This document shows positions 50,707-59,249 of a DNA stretch of 64,000 nucleotides, in pieces. The notes beneath the pieces were generated by a model. It did no database searches. It saw nothing but the letters and a program-made list of their open reading frames with translations, and was not told the DNA's origin. The position numbers were made by a program, and so were the translations under genes. Origin of the DNA: Streptomyces scabiei 87.22 (GTDB taxonomy: Bacteria > Actinomycetota > Actinomycetes > Streptomycetales > Streptomycetaceae); assembly GCF_000091305.1 (NCBI RefSeq), contig NC_013929.1:4712001-4776000 (forward strand), given 5' to 3'. The first letter of the stretch is position 1; every line of letters starts with the position of its first letter.

Positions 50707-51954
50707 ATGACGGCCATGACCTCCAGCGCAAGCTCCGCCCGCACCCCTCGTCCGGCGCAGAACCGGCGGCTCGCCGAGTTCGGAACGACGATCTTCGCCG
50801 AGATGTCGGCGCTCGCCCTGCGGACCGGGTCCATCAACCTGGGCCAGGGTTTCCCGGACACCGACGGCCCCGAGGAGATCCGCGAGGCCGCCGTACGGGC
50901 GCTGCGCGACGGCCGGGGCAACCAGTACCCGCCGGGGCCGGGCGTCCCCGAGCTGCGGACCGCGATCGTCGACCACCAGCGGCGACGGTACGGGCTGGAG
51001 TTCGACCCGGACACGGAGGTCCTGGTCACGGCGGGCGCCACGGAGGCCATCGCGGCCGCCCTGCTGGGGCTGCTGGAGCCGGGCGACGAGGTGGTCGCCC
51101 TGGAGCCGTACTACGACTCGTACGCGGCCTGCATCGCGATGGCGGGCGGGACGCGCGTACCGGTAACGCTCCGGCCGTCCGGGGCAACCGCCGGGGGATC
51201 CGGTGACCCGGGCGAGGAGCGGCGCTTCCGGCTGGATCTCGACGAGCTGCGGGCCGCCGTCACCGACCGGACCCGGCTGCTGCTGATCAACACGCCGCAC
51301 AACCCGACCGGGACGGTCCTCACCCGTACGGAGCTGACCGCGATCGCCGAGCTGGCGGTGGAGCGGGATCTGCTGGTGGTGACCGACGAGGTCTACGAGC
51401 ACCTGGTCTTCGACGACGCCGAGCACCTGCCGCTGGCCACGTTCCCGGGGATGCGGGAGCGGACGGTCACCATCGGCTCGGCGGGCAAGACGTTCTCGTT
51501 CACCGGGTGGAAGGTGGGCTGGGTGACGGCCGCGCCCGGGCTGGTGACGGCGGTGCGCTCGGCGAAGCAGTACCTCACCTATGTGGCGTCCGGGCCGTTC
51601 CAGTACGCGGTCGCCGAGGCCCTCGCGCTGCCGGACAGCTATTTCGAGGCGTTCCGGGCGGACATGCTGGCCAAACGCGACCTGCTGTCGGCGGGGCTCG
51701 CGGACGCCGGGTTCGGGGTGTTCCGCACGGCGGGCACGTACTTCGTCACCACCGACATCCGCCCCCTGGGCGAGAGCGACGGGTTCGCCTTCTGCCGCTC
51801 CCTGCCCGAGCGCGCGGGCGTGGTCGCCATCCCCAACGCGGTCTTCTACGACCACCGCGAGGCCGGCGCGCCGTTCGTGCGGTTCGCGTTCTGCAAGCGC
51901 ACGGAGGTGCTGACGGACGCGGCGGAACGGCTCCGCAAGGCGTTCGCGGGCTGA
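50707..51954 (+). CDS. class I/II PLP-dependent aminotransferase
   Basis: 415-aa aminotransferase of the kynurenine aminotransferase/cysteine-S-conjugate lyase branch. Motifs: INLGQGFPDTDGPEEIREAA, NQYPPGPGVPELRTAI, VTAGATEAIAAALLGL, LLLINTPHNPTGTVLT, VTDEVYEHLVFDD and the PLP lysine in TIGSAGKTFSFTGWKVGW, ending FVRFAFCKRTEVLTDAAERL. It likely uses aromatic or aspartate-type substrates; kynurenine from the pathway at 31-34 kb is a possible one. An ATG 9 bp downstream is an alternative start. A massive hairpin terminates it. Confidence 0.93.
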   Translation: MTAMTSSASSARTPRPAQNRRLAEFGTTIFAEMSALALRTGSINLGQGFPDTDGPEEIREAAVRALRDGRGNQYPPGPGVPELRTAIVDHQRRRYGLEFDPDTEVLVTAGATEAIAAALLGLLEPGDEVVALEPYYDSYAACIAMAGGTRVPVTLRPSGATAGGSGDPGEERRFRLDLDELRAAVTDRTRLLLINTPHNPTGTVLTRTELTAIAELAVERDLLVVTDEVYEHLVFDDAEHLPLATFPGMRERTVTIGSAGKTFSFTGWKVGWVTAAPGLVTAVRSAKQYLTYVASGPFQYAVAEALALPDSYFEAFRADMLAKRDLLSAGLADAGFGVFRTAGTYFVTTDIRPLGESDGFAFCRSLPERAGVVAIPNAVFYDHREAGAPFVRFAFCKRTEVLTDAAERLRKAFAG

Positions 51955-51989
51955 CCGCCGGCTCCTCCACGAGGCACCGAGGCCGACGG

Positions 51990-52052
51990 CGAGCGCCCGG
52001 CCGGGGCGCGTCGGCATCGGTGTGGCCGACGGGCGCCCCGGCCGGGCGCTCG
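51990..52052. terminator. long bidirectional hairpin
   Basis: A 20-bp perfect stem (51990-52009 with 52033-52052) continues after a 2-nt bulge with GTCGGC/GCCGAC (52010-52015 with 52025-52030) around a 9-nt loop. It lies 35 bp after the aminotransferase stop and 36 bp before the YbjN stop. Confidence 0.9.
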
Positions 52053-52087
52053 TGGAGGTGCTGGACCTGCGGGGCGTTCGACGGCGA

Positions 52088-52633
52088 CTACTCGCCGTCG
52101 TCGTCGCCCTCGCCGTCCTTGGGCTTGTCGGCCTCGTCGACGTCCTCGGCCAGGCCGAGCTGCTCGACGAGCCACTTGTCGAACTCGATGGCGGCCCGCA
52201 CCCAGCTGACCGTCGACGAGACGAAGTGCTCCAGGCTGACGCCGGTGCCGATGAGCAGCTGGGCCTCGCCGATGAGGCGGACCGTGCCGTCGTCGTGCGT
52301 GTGGCTGTAGACCTTCGGCCACAGGGTGCGGCGGTTCCAGTCGTCGATGGTCTCCAGCAGAGACGGCTTCTCGTCGATCTGGTGCGGGCGGTCGTAGAAC
52401 GTGCGCACCGAGAAGACCTGCTGGTCACCCTCGCCACGGAACATGAAGTACGTACGGAATTCCTCCCACGGCGCCGCGAGGTCACCCTCGTCGTCGACGA
52501 CGTACTTCAGCTCCATCTGGTCCAGGAGCTGCTTCACGAGGTCCTGATCCGGGACGACGGGGCCCGCCGGCCCTTGGGGCTGCGGCTCGGGCTGGCCCCC
52601 GAAGTTCGGAATCGAGGACGGGTCGATGCTCAC
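52088..52633 (-). CDS. YbjN domain protein
   Basis: 181-aa protein with GTG start (MSIDPSSIPNFGG). The YbjN/type-III-chaperone-like fold is visible: LVKQLLDQMELKYVVDDEGDLAAPWEEFRTYFMFRGEGDQQVFSVRTFY, and NRRTLWPKVYSHTHDDGTVRLIGEAQLL, then SSTVSWVRAAIEFDKWL. The acidic tail is rich in Asp and Glu. YbjN proteins are implicated in stress tolerance. It lies downstream of clpB across a 159-bp gap. Confidence 0.88.
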   Translation of the reverse strand: MSIDPSSIPNFGGQPEPQPQGPAGPVVPDQDLVKQLLDQMELKYVVDDEGDLAAPWEEFRTYFMFRGEGDQQVFSVRTFYDRPHQIDEKPSLLETIDDWNRRTLWPKVYSHTHDDGTVRLIGEAQLLIGTGVSLEHFVSSTVSWVRAAIEFDKWLVEQLGLAEDVDEADKPKDGEGDDDGE

Positions 52634-52792
52634 CGTGATTTTCCCTTCGTACGGATTCCGCCATCCTCTCCCATGCGGGGCGGGGGGTGGCAACCCCCGC
52701 CCCGCGCGGTTCGTCGCCCTTGGCCGGATCCGCCGGGGGATTCAGCTACGAGCGTGGCGGGGAACCTTTCGGGTACCCCCGATCGGCCCCTG

Positions 52793-55408
52793 TCACGGCT
52801 TCTTCTCCAGCGACGGGACCGGGCCCACGATCAGCCCCTCACCCTCGCCGAACGCGTCCACCCGGACCGTGTCGCCGTCCTTGACCTCGCCGGACAGGAT
52901 CTCCTTGGCCAGGCGGTCGCCGATGGCGGTCTGGACGAGGCGGCGCAGGGGGCGGGCGCCGTAGGCCGGATCGTTGCCCTCGTCCGCGAGCCAGGCCAGG
53001 GCCTCGGGGGTGATCTCCAGGGTGAGACGGCGTTCGGCGAGACGCTTGGACAGGCGCTCGATCTGCAGCTTGGCGATGCGCTCCAGCTCCGCCTTGTCCA
53101 GGGCGGAGAAGACTACGAGGTCGTCGAGGCGGTTGAGGAACTCCGGCTTGAAGGAGGCCCGCACCACGTCCATGACCTGCTGTTTCTTCTCCGCCTCGGT
53201 GGTGACCGGGTCGACCAGGTACTGGCTGCCCAGGTTCGAGGTGAGGATCAGGATCGTGTTGCGGAAATCGACCGTACGGCCCTGTCCGTCGGTGAGCCGG
53301 CCGTCGTCCAGCACCTGGAGGAGGATGTCGAAGACCTCGGGGTGCGCCTTCTCCACCTCGTCCAGCAGCACGACGGAGTACGGGCGGCGGCGGACGGCCT
53401 CGGTGAGCTGGCCGCCCTCCTCGTAGCCGATGTACCCGGGGGGCGCGCCGACGAGCCGGGCGACGCTGTGCTTCTCGCTGTACTCCGACATGTCGATGCG
53501 GATCATGGCCCGCTCGTCGTCGAAGAGGAAGTCGGCCAGCGCCTTCGCCAGCTCCGTCTTGCCGACGCCCGTCGGGCCGAGGAAGAGGAAGGAGCCGGTG
53601 GGGCGGTCCGGGTCGGCGATGCCCGCGCGGGAGCGGCGTACGGCGTCGGAGACGGCCCGTACGGCCTCGGTCTGGCCGATCAGGCGGCGGCCCAGCTCCT
53701 CCTCCATGCGCAGCAGCTTCTGCGTCTCGCCCTCCAGCAGGCGGCCGGCCGGGATGCCGGTCCAGGAGGCGACGACGTCGGCGATGTCGTCGGCGCCGAC
53801 CTCGTCCTTGACCATGGTGTTCTTGGACGCGGCGGCCTCCTCCTCGGCCTCGGACGCCTCTTCCAACGCCCGCTCCAGGGTGGGGATCTCGCCGTAGAGC
53901 AGCTTGGAGGCGGTGTCGAAGTCGCCGTCGCGCTGGGCGCGTTCGGCCTGCCCGCGCAACTCGTCGAGCTTCTCCTTGAGTTCACCGACCGCGTTGAGGG
54001 ACTGCTTCTCCTTCTCCCAGCGGGCGGTGAGGCCCCGCAGGTCCTCCTCCTTGTTGGCTAGGTCGCGGCGCAGCCGCTCCAGGCGCTCGCGGGAGGCGGC
54101 GTCGGTCTCCTTGTCGAGGGCCATCTCCTCCATGCGGAGCCGGTCCACGGACCGCTGCAGCTCGTCGATCTCGACGGGCGAGGAGTCGATCTCCATCCGG
54201 AGCCGGGAGGCGGACTCGTCGACGAGGTCGATGGCCTTGTCGGGCAGGAAGCGGGAGGTGATGTACCGGTCGGAGAGGGTGGCGGCGGCGACCAGGGCCG
54301 CGTCCGCGATCACGACCTTGTGGTGGGCCTCGTAGCGGCCCTTGAGACCGCGCAGGATCGCGATGGTGTCCTCGACGGTCGGCTCGGCGACCAGCACCTG
54401 CTGGAAGCGGCGCTCCAGCGCCGGGTCCTTCTCGATGCGCTCGCGGTACTCGTCGAGGGTCGTCGCGCCGACCATGCGCAGCTCGCCGCGGGCCAGCATC
54501 GGCTTCAGCATGTTGCCGGCGTCCATGGCGGAGTCGCCGCCGGCGCCCGCGCCGACGACGGTGTGCAGCTCGTCGATGAAGGTGATGATCTGGCCGTCGG
54601 AGTCCTTGATCTCGGCGAGGACCGTCTTCAGCCGCTCCTCGAACTCGCCCCGGTACTTGGCCCCGGCGACCATGGCGCCGAGGTCGAGCGAGACCAGCCG
54701 CTTGTTCTTCAGCGACTCGGGCACGTCCCCCTTGACGATCCGCTGGGCGAGCCCCTCGACGACGGCGGTCTTGCCGACGCCGGGCTCACCGATGAGGACG
54801 GGGTTGTTCTTGGTCCGGCGGGAGAGCACCTGCACGACACGCCGGATCTCCTGGTCCCGGCCGATGACGGGGTCGAGCTTCCCGTCCCGCGCGGCGGCGG
54901 TGAAATCGGTCCCGAACTTCTCCAGGGCCTTGTACTGGCCCTCCGGATCGGCGGTGGTCACCCTGCGTCCTCCCCTTGCCTTCTGGAACGCCTCCTGCAG
55001 CTTCCCGGCGTTCGCCCCCTGCCGGGAGAGTACGTCCCCGGCCTGGCCGCCCTTCTCCGCGATCCCGATCAGGAGGTGCTCGGTGGAGACGTACTCGTCG
55101 CCCAGCTCCTTCGCCTTGGCCTGGGCCTCGGCGACCACGCTGAGCAGCTCGCGGTTGGGCTGGGGCGGCGACACGGTGGCGCCGGTCACGCTGGGCAGAC
55201 CGGCCAGGATCTTCTCCGCGCCCGCGCGCACGGCCGCCTGGTCGGCGTCGACGGCGGCGAGCAGGTCGGTGATGTTCTCGTTCTCCTGGCCCTGGAGCAG
55301 AGCCAGCAGCAGGTGGGCGGGGGTGAAGTCGGCGTGTCCCTCGGACACGGCCCGGTTGCTGGCCGCGTTGATCGCGTCCCGGCTCCTGTTGGTCAGCTCG
55401 GCGTCCAC
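52793..55408 (-). CDS. clpB: ATP-dependent chaperone ClpB
   Basis: 871-aa AAA+ disaggregase working with DnaK. N-domain repeats (HLLLALLQG, HLLIGIAEKG); NBD1 Walker A GEPGVGKTAVVEGL and Walker B IITFIDELHTVVGAG with the pore loop AGAKYRGEFEERL; the coiled-coil M-domain (SVDRLRMEEMALDKETDAAS to about residue 530); NBD2 Walker A GPTGVGKTELAKAL, pore loop GAPPGYIGYEEGGQLTEAVRRRPYSVVLLDEVEKAH, and the C-terminal domain. No ClpP-binding loop. The HAIR element upstream indicates HspR control. Confidence 0.98.
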   Translation of the reverse strand: MDAELTNRSRDAINAASNRAVSEGHADFTPAHLLLALLQGQENENITDLLAAVDADQAAVRAGAEKILAGLPSVTGATVSPPQPNRELLSVVAEAQAKAKELGDEYVSTEHLLIGIAEKGGQAGDVLSRQGANAGKLQEAFQKARGGRRVTTADPEGQYKALEKFGTDFTAAARDGKLDPVIGRDQEIRRVVQVLSRRTKNNPVLIGEPGVGKTAVVEGLAQRIVKGDVPESLKNKRLVSLDLGAMVAGAKYRGEFEERLKTVLAEIKDSDGQIITFIDELHTVVGAGAGGDSAMDAGNMLKPMLARGELRMVGATTLDEYRERIEKDPALERRFQQVLVAEPTVEDTIAILRGLKGRYEAHHKVVIADAALVAAATLSDRYITSRFLPDKAIDLVDESASRLRMEIDSSPVEIDELQRSVDRLRMEEMALDKETDAASRERLERLRRDLANKEEDLRGLTARWEKEKQSLNAVGELKEKLDELRGQAERAQRDGDFDTASKLLYGEIPTLERALEEASEAEEEAAASKNTMVKDEVGADDIADVVASWTGIPAGRLLEGETQKLLRMEEELGRRLIGQTEAVRAVSDAVRRSRAGIADPDRPTGSFLFLGPTGVGKTELAKALADFLFDDERAMIRIDMSEYSEKHSVARLVGAPPGYIGYEEGGQLTEAVRRRPYSVVLLDEVEKAHPEVFDILLQVLDDGRLTDGQGRTVDFRNTILILTSNLGSQYLVDPVTTEAEKKQQVMDVVRASFKPEFLNRLDDLVVFSALDKAELERIAKLQIERLSKRLAERRLTLEITPEALAWLADEGNDPAYGARPLRRLVQTAIGDRLAKEILSGEVKDGDTVRVDAFGEGEGLIVGPVPSLEKKP

Positions 55409-55485
55409 GTTCGCGTTTCCCTCCTGGCGTCGGCCGTTGCGTCAGCCGTTGCGTCGGTCACGGTGACTTGGGCAACGTGCATAAA

Positions 55486-55506
55486 GTTGAGTCTATTCCA
55501 CTCAAG
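55486..55506. promoter_or_regulatory. HAIR element (HspR operator) of clpB
   Basis: GTTGAGT (55486-55492), 7 bp, ACTCAAG (55500-55506). The HspR consensus is CTTGAGT-N7-ACTCAAG, so only one base departs. Read toward clpB, TTGAGT at the right arm can act as -35 with TATGCA 16 bp further as -10, so the repressor would cover the promoter. It lies 78 bp upstream of the start. Confidence 0.9.
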
Positions 55507-55605
55507 TGTGGAGCGGGGAGTGTTCCGGACGGCACCGGGGCACCGACGGCCCCGCCGAAACCCCCCGAGGGCCGGGTATCCCGCTTTCCCGCTAGATTCC
55601 AGGCC

Positions 55606-56019
55606 GTGAGTACTTATCGAGTGGACCCCGGCGACCCCGATGCCGCCTACCTCGCCTTCTGGCGGGAGCGTCATCTGTGCACCCTGACCACCCTCCGCGC
55701 CGACGGCAGCCCTCATGTGGTGCCCGTCGGGGTCACATACGACCCGGAGGCCCGGATCGCTCGGGTGATCACCCGTTCGGGGAGCGCGAAGGCACGGCAC
55801 GTGCGCGCGGCGGGCGACGTGGGCGCGCGGGTGGCGGTGTGCCAGCTGGAGGGGGCGCGCTGGGCCACGCTGGAGGGGCTCGGCCGGGTGTACGAGGACC
55901 GGGAACGGGTCGCGGAGGCGGAACGGCGGTACGCGGAGCGCTACGGCAGGCAGCCTCGGCCGAACCCGCTCCGGGTCGTCATCGAGATCGAACTGACCGG
56001 AGCGCTGGGGCGCGGCTGA
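55606..56019 (+). CDS. pyridoxamine-phosphate-oxidase-like (F420/FMN split-barrel) protein
   Basis: 137-aa split-barrel protein, GTG start (MSTYRVDPGDPDAAYLAFWRER). The family signature HLCTLTTLRADGSPHVVPVGVTYDPEARIARVITRSGSAKARHVRA matches actinobacterial F420-dependent PPOX proteins (TIGR03618-like), which use F420H2 to reduce small molecules or bind biliverdin. Divergent from clpB; ends at a T-tract terminator. Confidence 0.88.
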   Translation: MSTYRVDPGDPDAAYLAFWRERHLCTLTTLRADGSPHVVPVGVTYDPEARIARVITRSGSAKARHVRAAGDVGARVAVCQLEGARWATLEGLGRVYEDRERVAEAERRYAERYGRQPRPNPLRVVIEIELTGALGRG

Positions 56020-56020
56020 C

Positions 56021-56051
56021 GGTCACCGTCCGCTGCCGGTTGACCTTTTTT
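56021..56051 (+). terminator. intrinsic terminator of the PPOX-like gene
   Basis: GGTCACCG (56021-56028) pairs with CGGTTGACC (56037-56045) with one bulged base, followed by six T (56046-56051). It starts right after the stop codon. Confidence 0.75.
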
Positions 56052-56120
56052 CGGACAGATGGACGAGCGGGCGGGCCCGTACCGATACCGGCCGACATCC
56101 AGAAATGTCCCCGTAAGCCT

Positions 56121-56161
56121 GCAGCGGCGTCACCGTGTTCAGGTCACGGTGACGCCGCTGC
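56121..56161. terminator. 17-bp perfect hairpin
   Basis: GCAGCGGCGTCACCGTG (56121-56137) and its exact complement at 56145-56161, loop of 7. It is 45 bp past the stop of the minus-strand Rieske-like gene and serves as its terminator, possibly also a second barrier for plus transcription. Confidence 0.85.
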
Positions 56162-56205
56162 TGGGGGGAAGCGCCTGAGCGATTTGAAACGACGGGGGAA
56201 TCGCT

Positions 56206-56541
56206 TCAGGCACTGCGGGGGGTGGCTGTAACGGCCGTGGAGGCCGGTGTCTCCGGCTCGGCGAGCCGGTGGTCGCGCTGGTCGAGATTGACGAAGACCA
56301 TCCCGTACCGAACGGCACACCGCACTGGCTGCGGCGCGCCGCGCGGTCGCCGCAGACACCGGTACGCCCGGATGTCCTCGTCCTCGTCCCGGGTCACCAC
56401 CACCGGTTCGCCGAACACGGTCACCATCAACGAGTCACCGCTGTGGGGGATGGCGGTGGCCAGGTCGATGAAGTGCCAACCGGAGCGATAGGCGGTGGCC
56501 ATCTCGCGGCGGAAGGAACGGTCGTCGGGAGGAGTGGTCAT
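56206..56541 (-). CDS. degenerate Rieske-oxygenase-like small protein
   Basis: 111-aa protein. ATAYRSGWHFIDLATAIPHSGDSLMVTVFGEPVVVTRDEDEDIRAYRCLRRPRGAP is laid out like the N-terminal Rieske region of ring-hydroxylating oxygenases, where the equivalent of YRCLRRPRGAP is normally C-x-H-R-G with paired Cys/His ligands. Then VRYGMVFVNLDQRDHRLAEPE resembles the GFVFVNLDP segment. The [2Fe-2S] ligands are not retained and the catalytic domain is missing, so it is not an ordinary oxygenase. It starts 3 bp after the secreted peptide gene and must be cotranscribed with it. Confidence 0.7.
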   Translation of the reverse strand: MTTPPDDRSFRREMATAYRSGWHFIDLATAIPHSGDSLMVTVFGEPVVVTRDEDEDIRAYRCLRRPRGAPQPVRCAVRYGMVFVNLDQRDHRLAEPETPASTAVTATPRSA

Positions 56542-56544
56542 CGG

Positions 56545-56772
56545 TCAGCCCCAGCTACTGTCGGCCGGCAGCGCGGGCGTGACACCCCAGCTGCTGTCGT
56601 GCTCGTCGCTGGCGGCGGCGGAGATGTGCACCGAACCCCGGCTGCCGTCGGTCCGGTCATCACCCTTCGCACCAGCAAGGCCACTCAGAGTCCCGAAGGC
56701 CACAACGGCGGAGAAGGCGGCGACAAGCACCGAGCGAAGCATTTTGTTACGCATAATCGGCTTCGTCCTCAC
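56545..56772 (-). CDS. small secreted peptide with twin DSSWG motifs
   Basis: 75-aa precursor. GTG at 56772 is chosen because GAGGGGA lies about 8 nt upstream; ATG at 56754 is the alternative. Signal peptide MLRSVLVAAFSAVVAFGTLSG with cleavage after GLAGA or nearby. The mature part of about 40 residues is hydrophilic (KGDDRTDGSRGSVHISAAAS) and ends EHDSSWGVTPALPADSSWG, carrying DSSWG twice with the second at the very C-terminus. Divergent from a LuxR-type regulator and followed by the Rieske-like gene. The layout suggests a signal or modified peptide; nothing in the sequence proves it. Confidence 0.75.
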   Translation of the reverse strand: MRTKPIMRNKMLRSVLVAAFSAVVAFGTLSGLAGAKGDDRTDGSRGSVHISAAASDEHDSSWGVTPALPADSSWG

Positions 56773-56885
56773 TTGAAGGTCCCCTCTTCCCCCGTCGAGT
56801 ACGACGATGACTCATTCGGGCACGTCATGGCCACACAATCGATGCATCATGTTCCTGCACGTTCAGGACCCTGGGGGGTAGAGAT

Positions 56886-57878
56886 TTGGTGATAAATAGG
56901 ACTAACGCGACACATCCCCATGCGGTGACCGAATTGTGCGAGGAAGGAAGCCGCGTCTACGCGACCGCTCTGCGCACCGGACGCATTGCTCGCGCGGATG
57001 TGAAGTCCGCCCCCTGCCTGATGGAGTTCGGCCTCCTGCACCCCGACCTGGATGACGCGAACTGGCTGCGTCCCGTTCCCCCCTCGGTCGCCCTGGCCCA
57101 GCGCCTCAACCCCATAGAGCAGGAGATCACCGAACGCAGGCGTTTCTCCATACAGCTGGCCGACGCATTCGAGCCGTTCATGGCGATGAGTGCCCAGGGG
57201 GCCGCCGCCACGCACGCGATCACCGTGCTGGAGGGCCTCGACCGCATCAACGCGGCGCTCGACCTGGCCACGGTCCAGTGCCAGGCGGAGATGCTCACGG
57301 TCCAGCCGAGCGGGCGCCGCCTCGAACGCATCCTTCAGCAGGGACTGGAGCGCGACAGGGCCCTGACCGACCGAGGCGTGCGGATCCGGACGCTCTACCA
57401 GCACACGGCCCGGTACAGCCCCGAGACGCAGGCCTACGTCGATCAGTTCTCCAACGACAAGGTGGAGTACCGGACCATCGACGAACTCGTCGAGCGGCTC
57501 ATCATCTGCGACGAGACCGTGGCGTTCATCCCGACGCGCGACGATCGACAGGTGGCCCTGGAACTGCGTCATCCCGGCCTCGTCCGCTACCTGATCAAGG
57601 TCTTCGAGTTCATGTGGGGCCGCTCGGTCCCCCTGAACGCCGGCGCCCCCTACGAGACCGCCCCCGACGGCATCACCGACATCCAGCACTCCATCGCCAA
57701 ACTCCTCGTCGAGGGTCACGTCGACGAGGCCATCGCCCGGCGCCTCGGCATGAACGTCCGCACCTGCCGCGCCCACATAGCCAAGCTGGCGACGGCACTC
57801 GGCAGCGGCAGCCGGGCGCAGCTCGGCTATCGCATCGCGGAGTCCGGGATCCTCAAGCAGGACGGCACGGAACACTAG
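56886..57878 (+). CDS. LuxR-type regulator 1 of a paralogous pair
   Basis: 330-aa protein, TTG 56886 (or GTG 56889) after GGGGGG. The N-terminal 90 residues are of unknown fold (HPHAVTELCEEGSRVYATALRTGR). The central region (about 95-240) resembles TrmB/PLD-like sensor domains of this Streptomyces family: THAITVLEGLDRINAALDLA, AEMLTVQPSGRRLERIL, RGVRIRTLYQHTARYSPETQAYVD, AFIPTRDDRQVALELRHPGLV. The C-terminal LuxR helix-turn-helix is HSIAKLLVEGHVDEAIARRLGMNVRTCRAHIAKLATALG. TCCTG-N6-CAGGA at 56851-56866, in the promoter shared with the peptide gene, may be its operator. Confidence 0.85.
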   Translation: MVINRTNATHPHAVTELCEEGSRVYATALRTGRIARADVKSAPCLMEFGLLHPDLDDANWLRPVPPSVALAQRLNPIEQEITERRRFSIQLADAFEPFMAMSAQGAAATHAITVLEGLDRINAALDLATVQCQAEMLTVQPSGRRLERILQQGLERDRALTDRGVRIRTLYQHTARYSPETQAYVDQFSNDKVEYRTIDELVERLIICDETVAFIPTRDDRQVALELRHPGLVRYLIKVFEFMWGRSVPLNAGAPYETAPDGITDIQHSIAKLLVEGHVDEAIARRLGMNVRTCRAHIAKLATALGSGSRAQLGYRIAESGILKQDGTEH

Positions 57879-57887
57879 GCGGCCGGC

Positions 57888-58925
57888 TCACCGGGCGGTG
57901 GAGGACTCCGTGGGCGCGGCCAGGGCGTCCGGTGGCGGAGTGCGGGGCGGGCCGTCCAGGCCGGCCGCGGCGATACGGACGCCCAGTTGGGTGCGGCTGG
58001 CCGCGCCCAGGCGTTCGGAGAGGCGGGCGATGTGGGCCCGGCAGGTGCGGACGCTGATGCCCAGCCGCTCGGCGACCACCGCGTCCTGGTGGCCCTCCGC
58101 CAGCAGCGCCGCGATGGACCGCTCCCGGTGCGTGATGCCCGCGACGCCGGCCGACGGCAGGGACGCGGCGAGCGGGACTCCGAGGCGCCACAGCCGTTCG
58201 AAGACGGTGACCAGGTACTCCACCAGCGCCGGGTGGCGGATCTCCAGGGCCATGGTGCGGTCGGTGTTGGCGGGGATGAAGGCCACCGTCCGGTCGAAGA
58301 CGATGAGGCGTTCCACGACCTCGTCCAGGGTGCGGGCCTCCGCCGACTCCCCCATCATCTCCATGTAGTTGTGCAGGCCCTGCCCGTGCCGGGCCACATG
58401 CGTGTACAGGTCCCGCATCCGCACCCCGCGGCGGCACATCGCCAGCGCCCGGTGCAGCCCCTCGCGCAGCTCGTCCTCGCGGCGGATGCCGCCCGGCTGC
58501 ACGGTCAGCACCTCGGCGGTGCAGCGGTCGGTGGCCTCGTCGATCGCCGCCCGGATCCGGGCCAGCCCGTCGAGCACCCGGATCGCCGAACTCTCCGCCG
58601 GCGTCCGCATCCGCGAACTGCCCAGTCCCGCGTACCACTCGACGGCGTCGACCGCCGCGCCCATCCGCGCCTGGCTGGCGCTGACCTCGGCGTGGACGCC
58701 GCGCAGCAGCCGCGTCATCACCTCCTGCGGGGAGGTGGGCACCAGCCAGCCCATGTCGTCGGGGTCGGGGTGCAGCAGGGCGAGTTCGAGGAGACAGGGC
58801 ACGGCGTCGGCGTCCTCGCGCGGGACGCGGCCCCGGCGTACGGCTCGGGAGTACACGCGGTCCCCGGCCGCGCAGAGCCGGTCGGCCCCGTGCGGATGCT
58901 CCTCGGTCGCGTGCCCGGCCATCAC
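57888..58925 (-). CDS. LuxR-type regulator 2 of a paralogous pair
   Basis: 345-aa paralogue of regulator 1, convergent with it (9-bp gap). Shared segments: EEHPHGADRLCAAGDRVYSRAVRRGR, AEVLTVQPGGIRREDEL, RGVRMRDLYTHVARHGQGLHNYM, TVAFIPANTDRTMALEIRHPALVEYL, and the LuxR helix RSIAALLAEGHQDAVVAERLGISVRTCRAHIARLSERLG. GTG 58925 is preferred, with GGGGG 8 nt upstream and an N-terminus aligning with regulator 1. A tail of about 25 residues (PPRTPPPDALAAP) is extra. Confidence 0.85.
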   Translation of the reverse strand: MMAGHATEEHPHGADRLCAAGDRVYSRAVRRGRVPREDADAVPCLLELALLHPDPDDMGWLVPTSPQEVMTRLLRGVHAEVSASQARMGAAVDAVEWYAGLGSSRMRTPAESSAIRVLDGLARIRAAIDEATDRCTAEVLTVQPGGIRREDELREGLHRALAMCRRGVRMRDLYTHVARHGQGLHNYMEMMGESAEARTLDEVVERLIVFDRTVAFIPANTDRTMALEIRHPALVEYLVTVFERLWRLGVPLAASLPSAGVAGITHRERSIAALLAEGHQDAVVAERLGISVRTCRAHIARLSERLGAASRTQLGVRIAAAGLDGPPRTPPPDALAAPTESSTAR

Positions 58926-59249
58926 CCACGTCACCCCCGGTTCCGACCTGTTCGCAGCGCAACTATGCGCGGCCCGCACCGACACCGCAACACAGCCCTG
59001 CCCTGTTTACGTCCGGATAACGGAAGGTACGTCCTGCTCTCTGCACCCCTCAGGTAGTGCGCTCTGCAATAAGCTGAAGTTCGCGCGGGGCGGGCGGGCG
59101 CTCCTCGTGGGCACCGGATCACGGAACCGGCGACTCCCCCGTCCGGCCGTACGTCAAACCCTCCGTTTCCGCAGGTCGCGATCGCCGTCGCAAGACGGCG
59201 GAAACGTGTCGGTGACCGGGGTGTTACGGAGCGCGCTTACCGTCGGGCC
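58926..59249. other. divergent promoter region, no gene seen
   Basis: 324 bp between LuxR regulator 2 and the ATP-grasp operon. An AT-richer stretch around 59060-59085 (TGCAATAAGCTGAAGT) is a likely promoter for the plus operon, but no consensus -10/-35 or dyad stands out. Confidence 0.45.
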
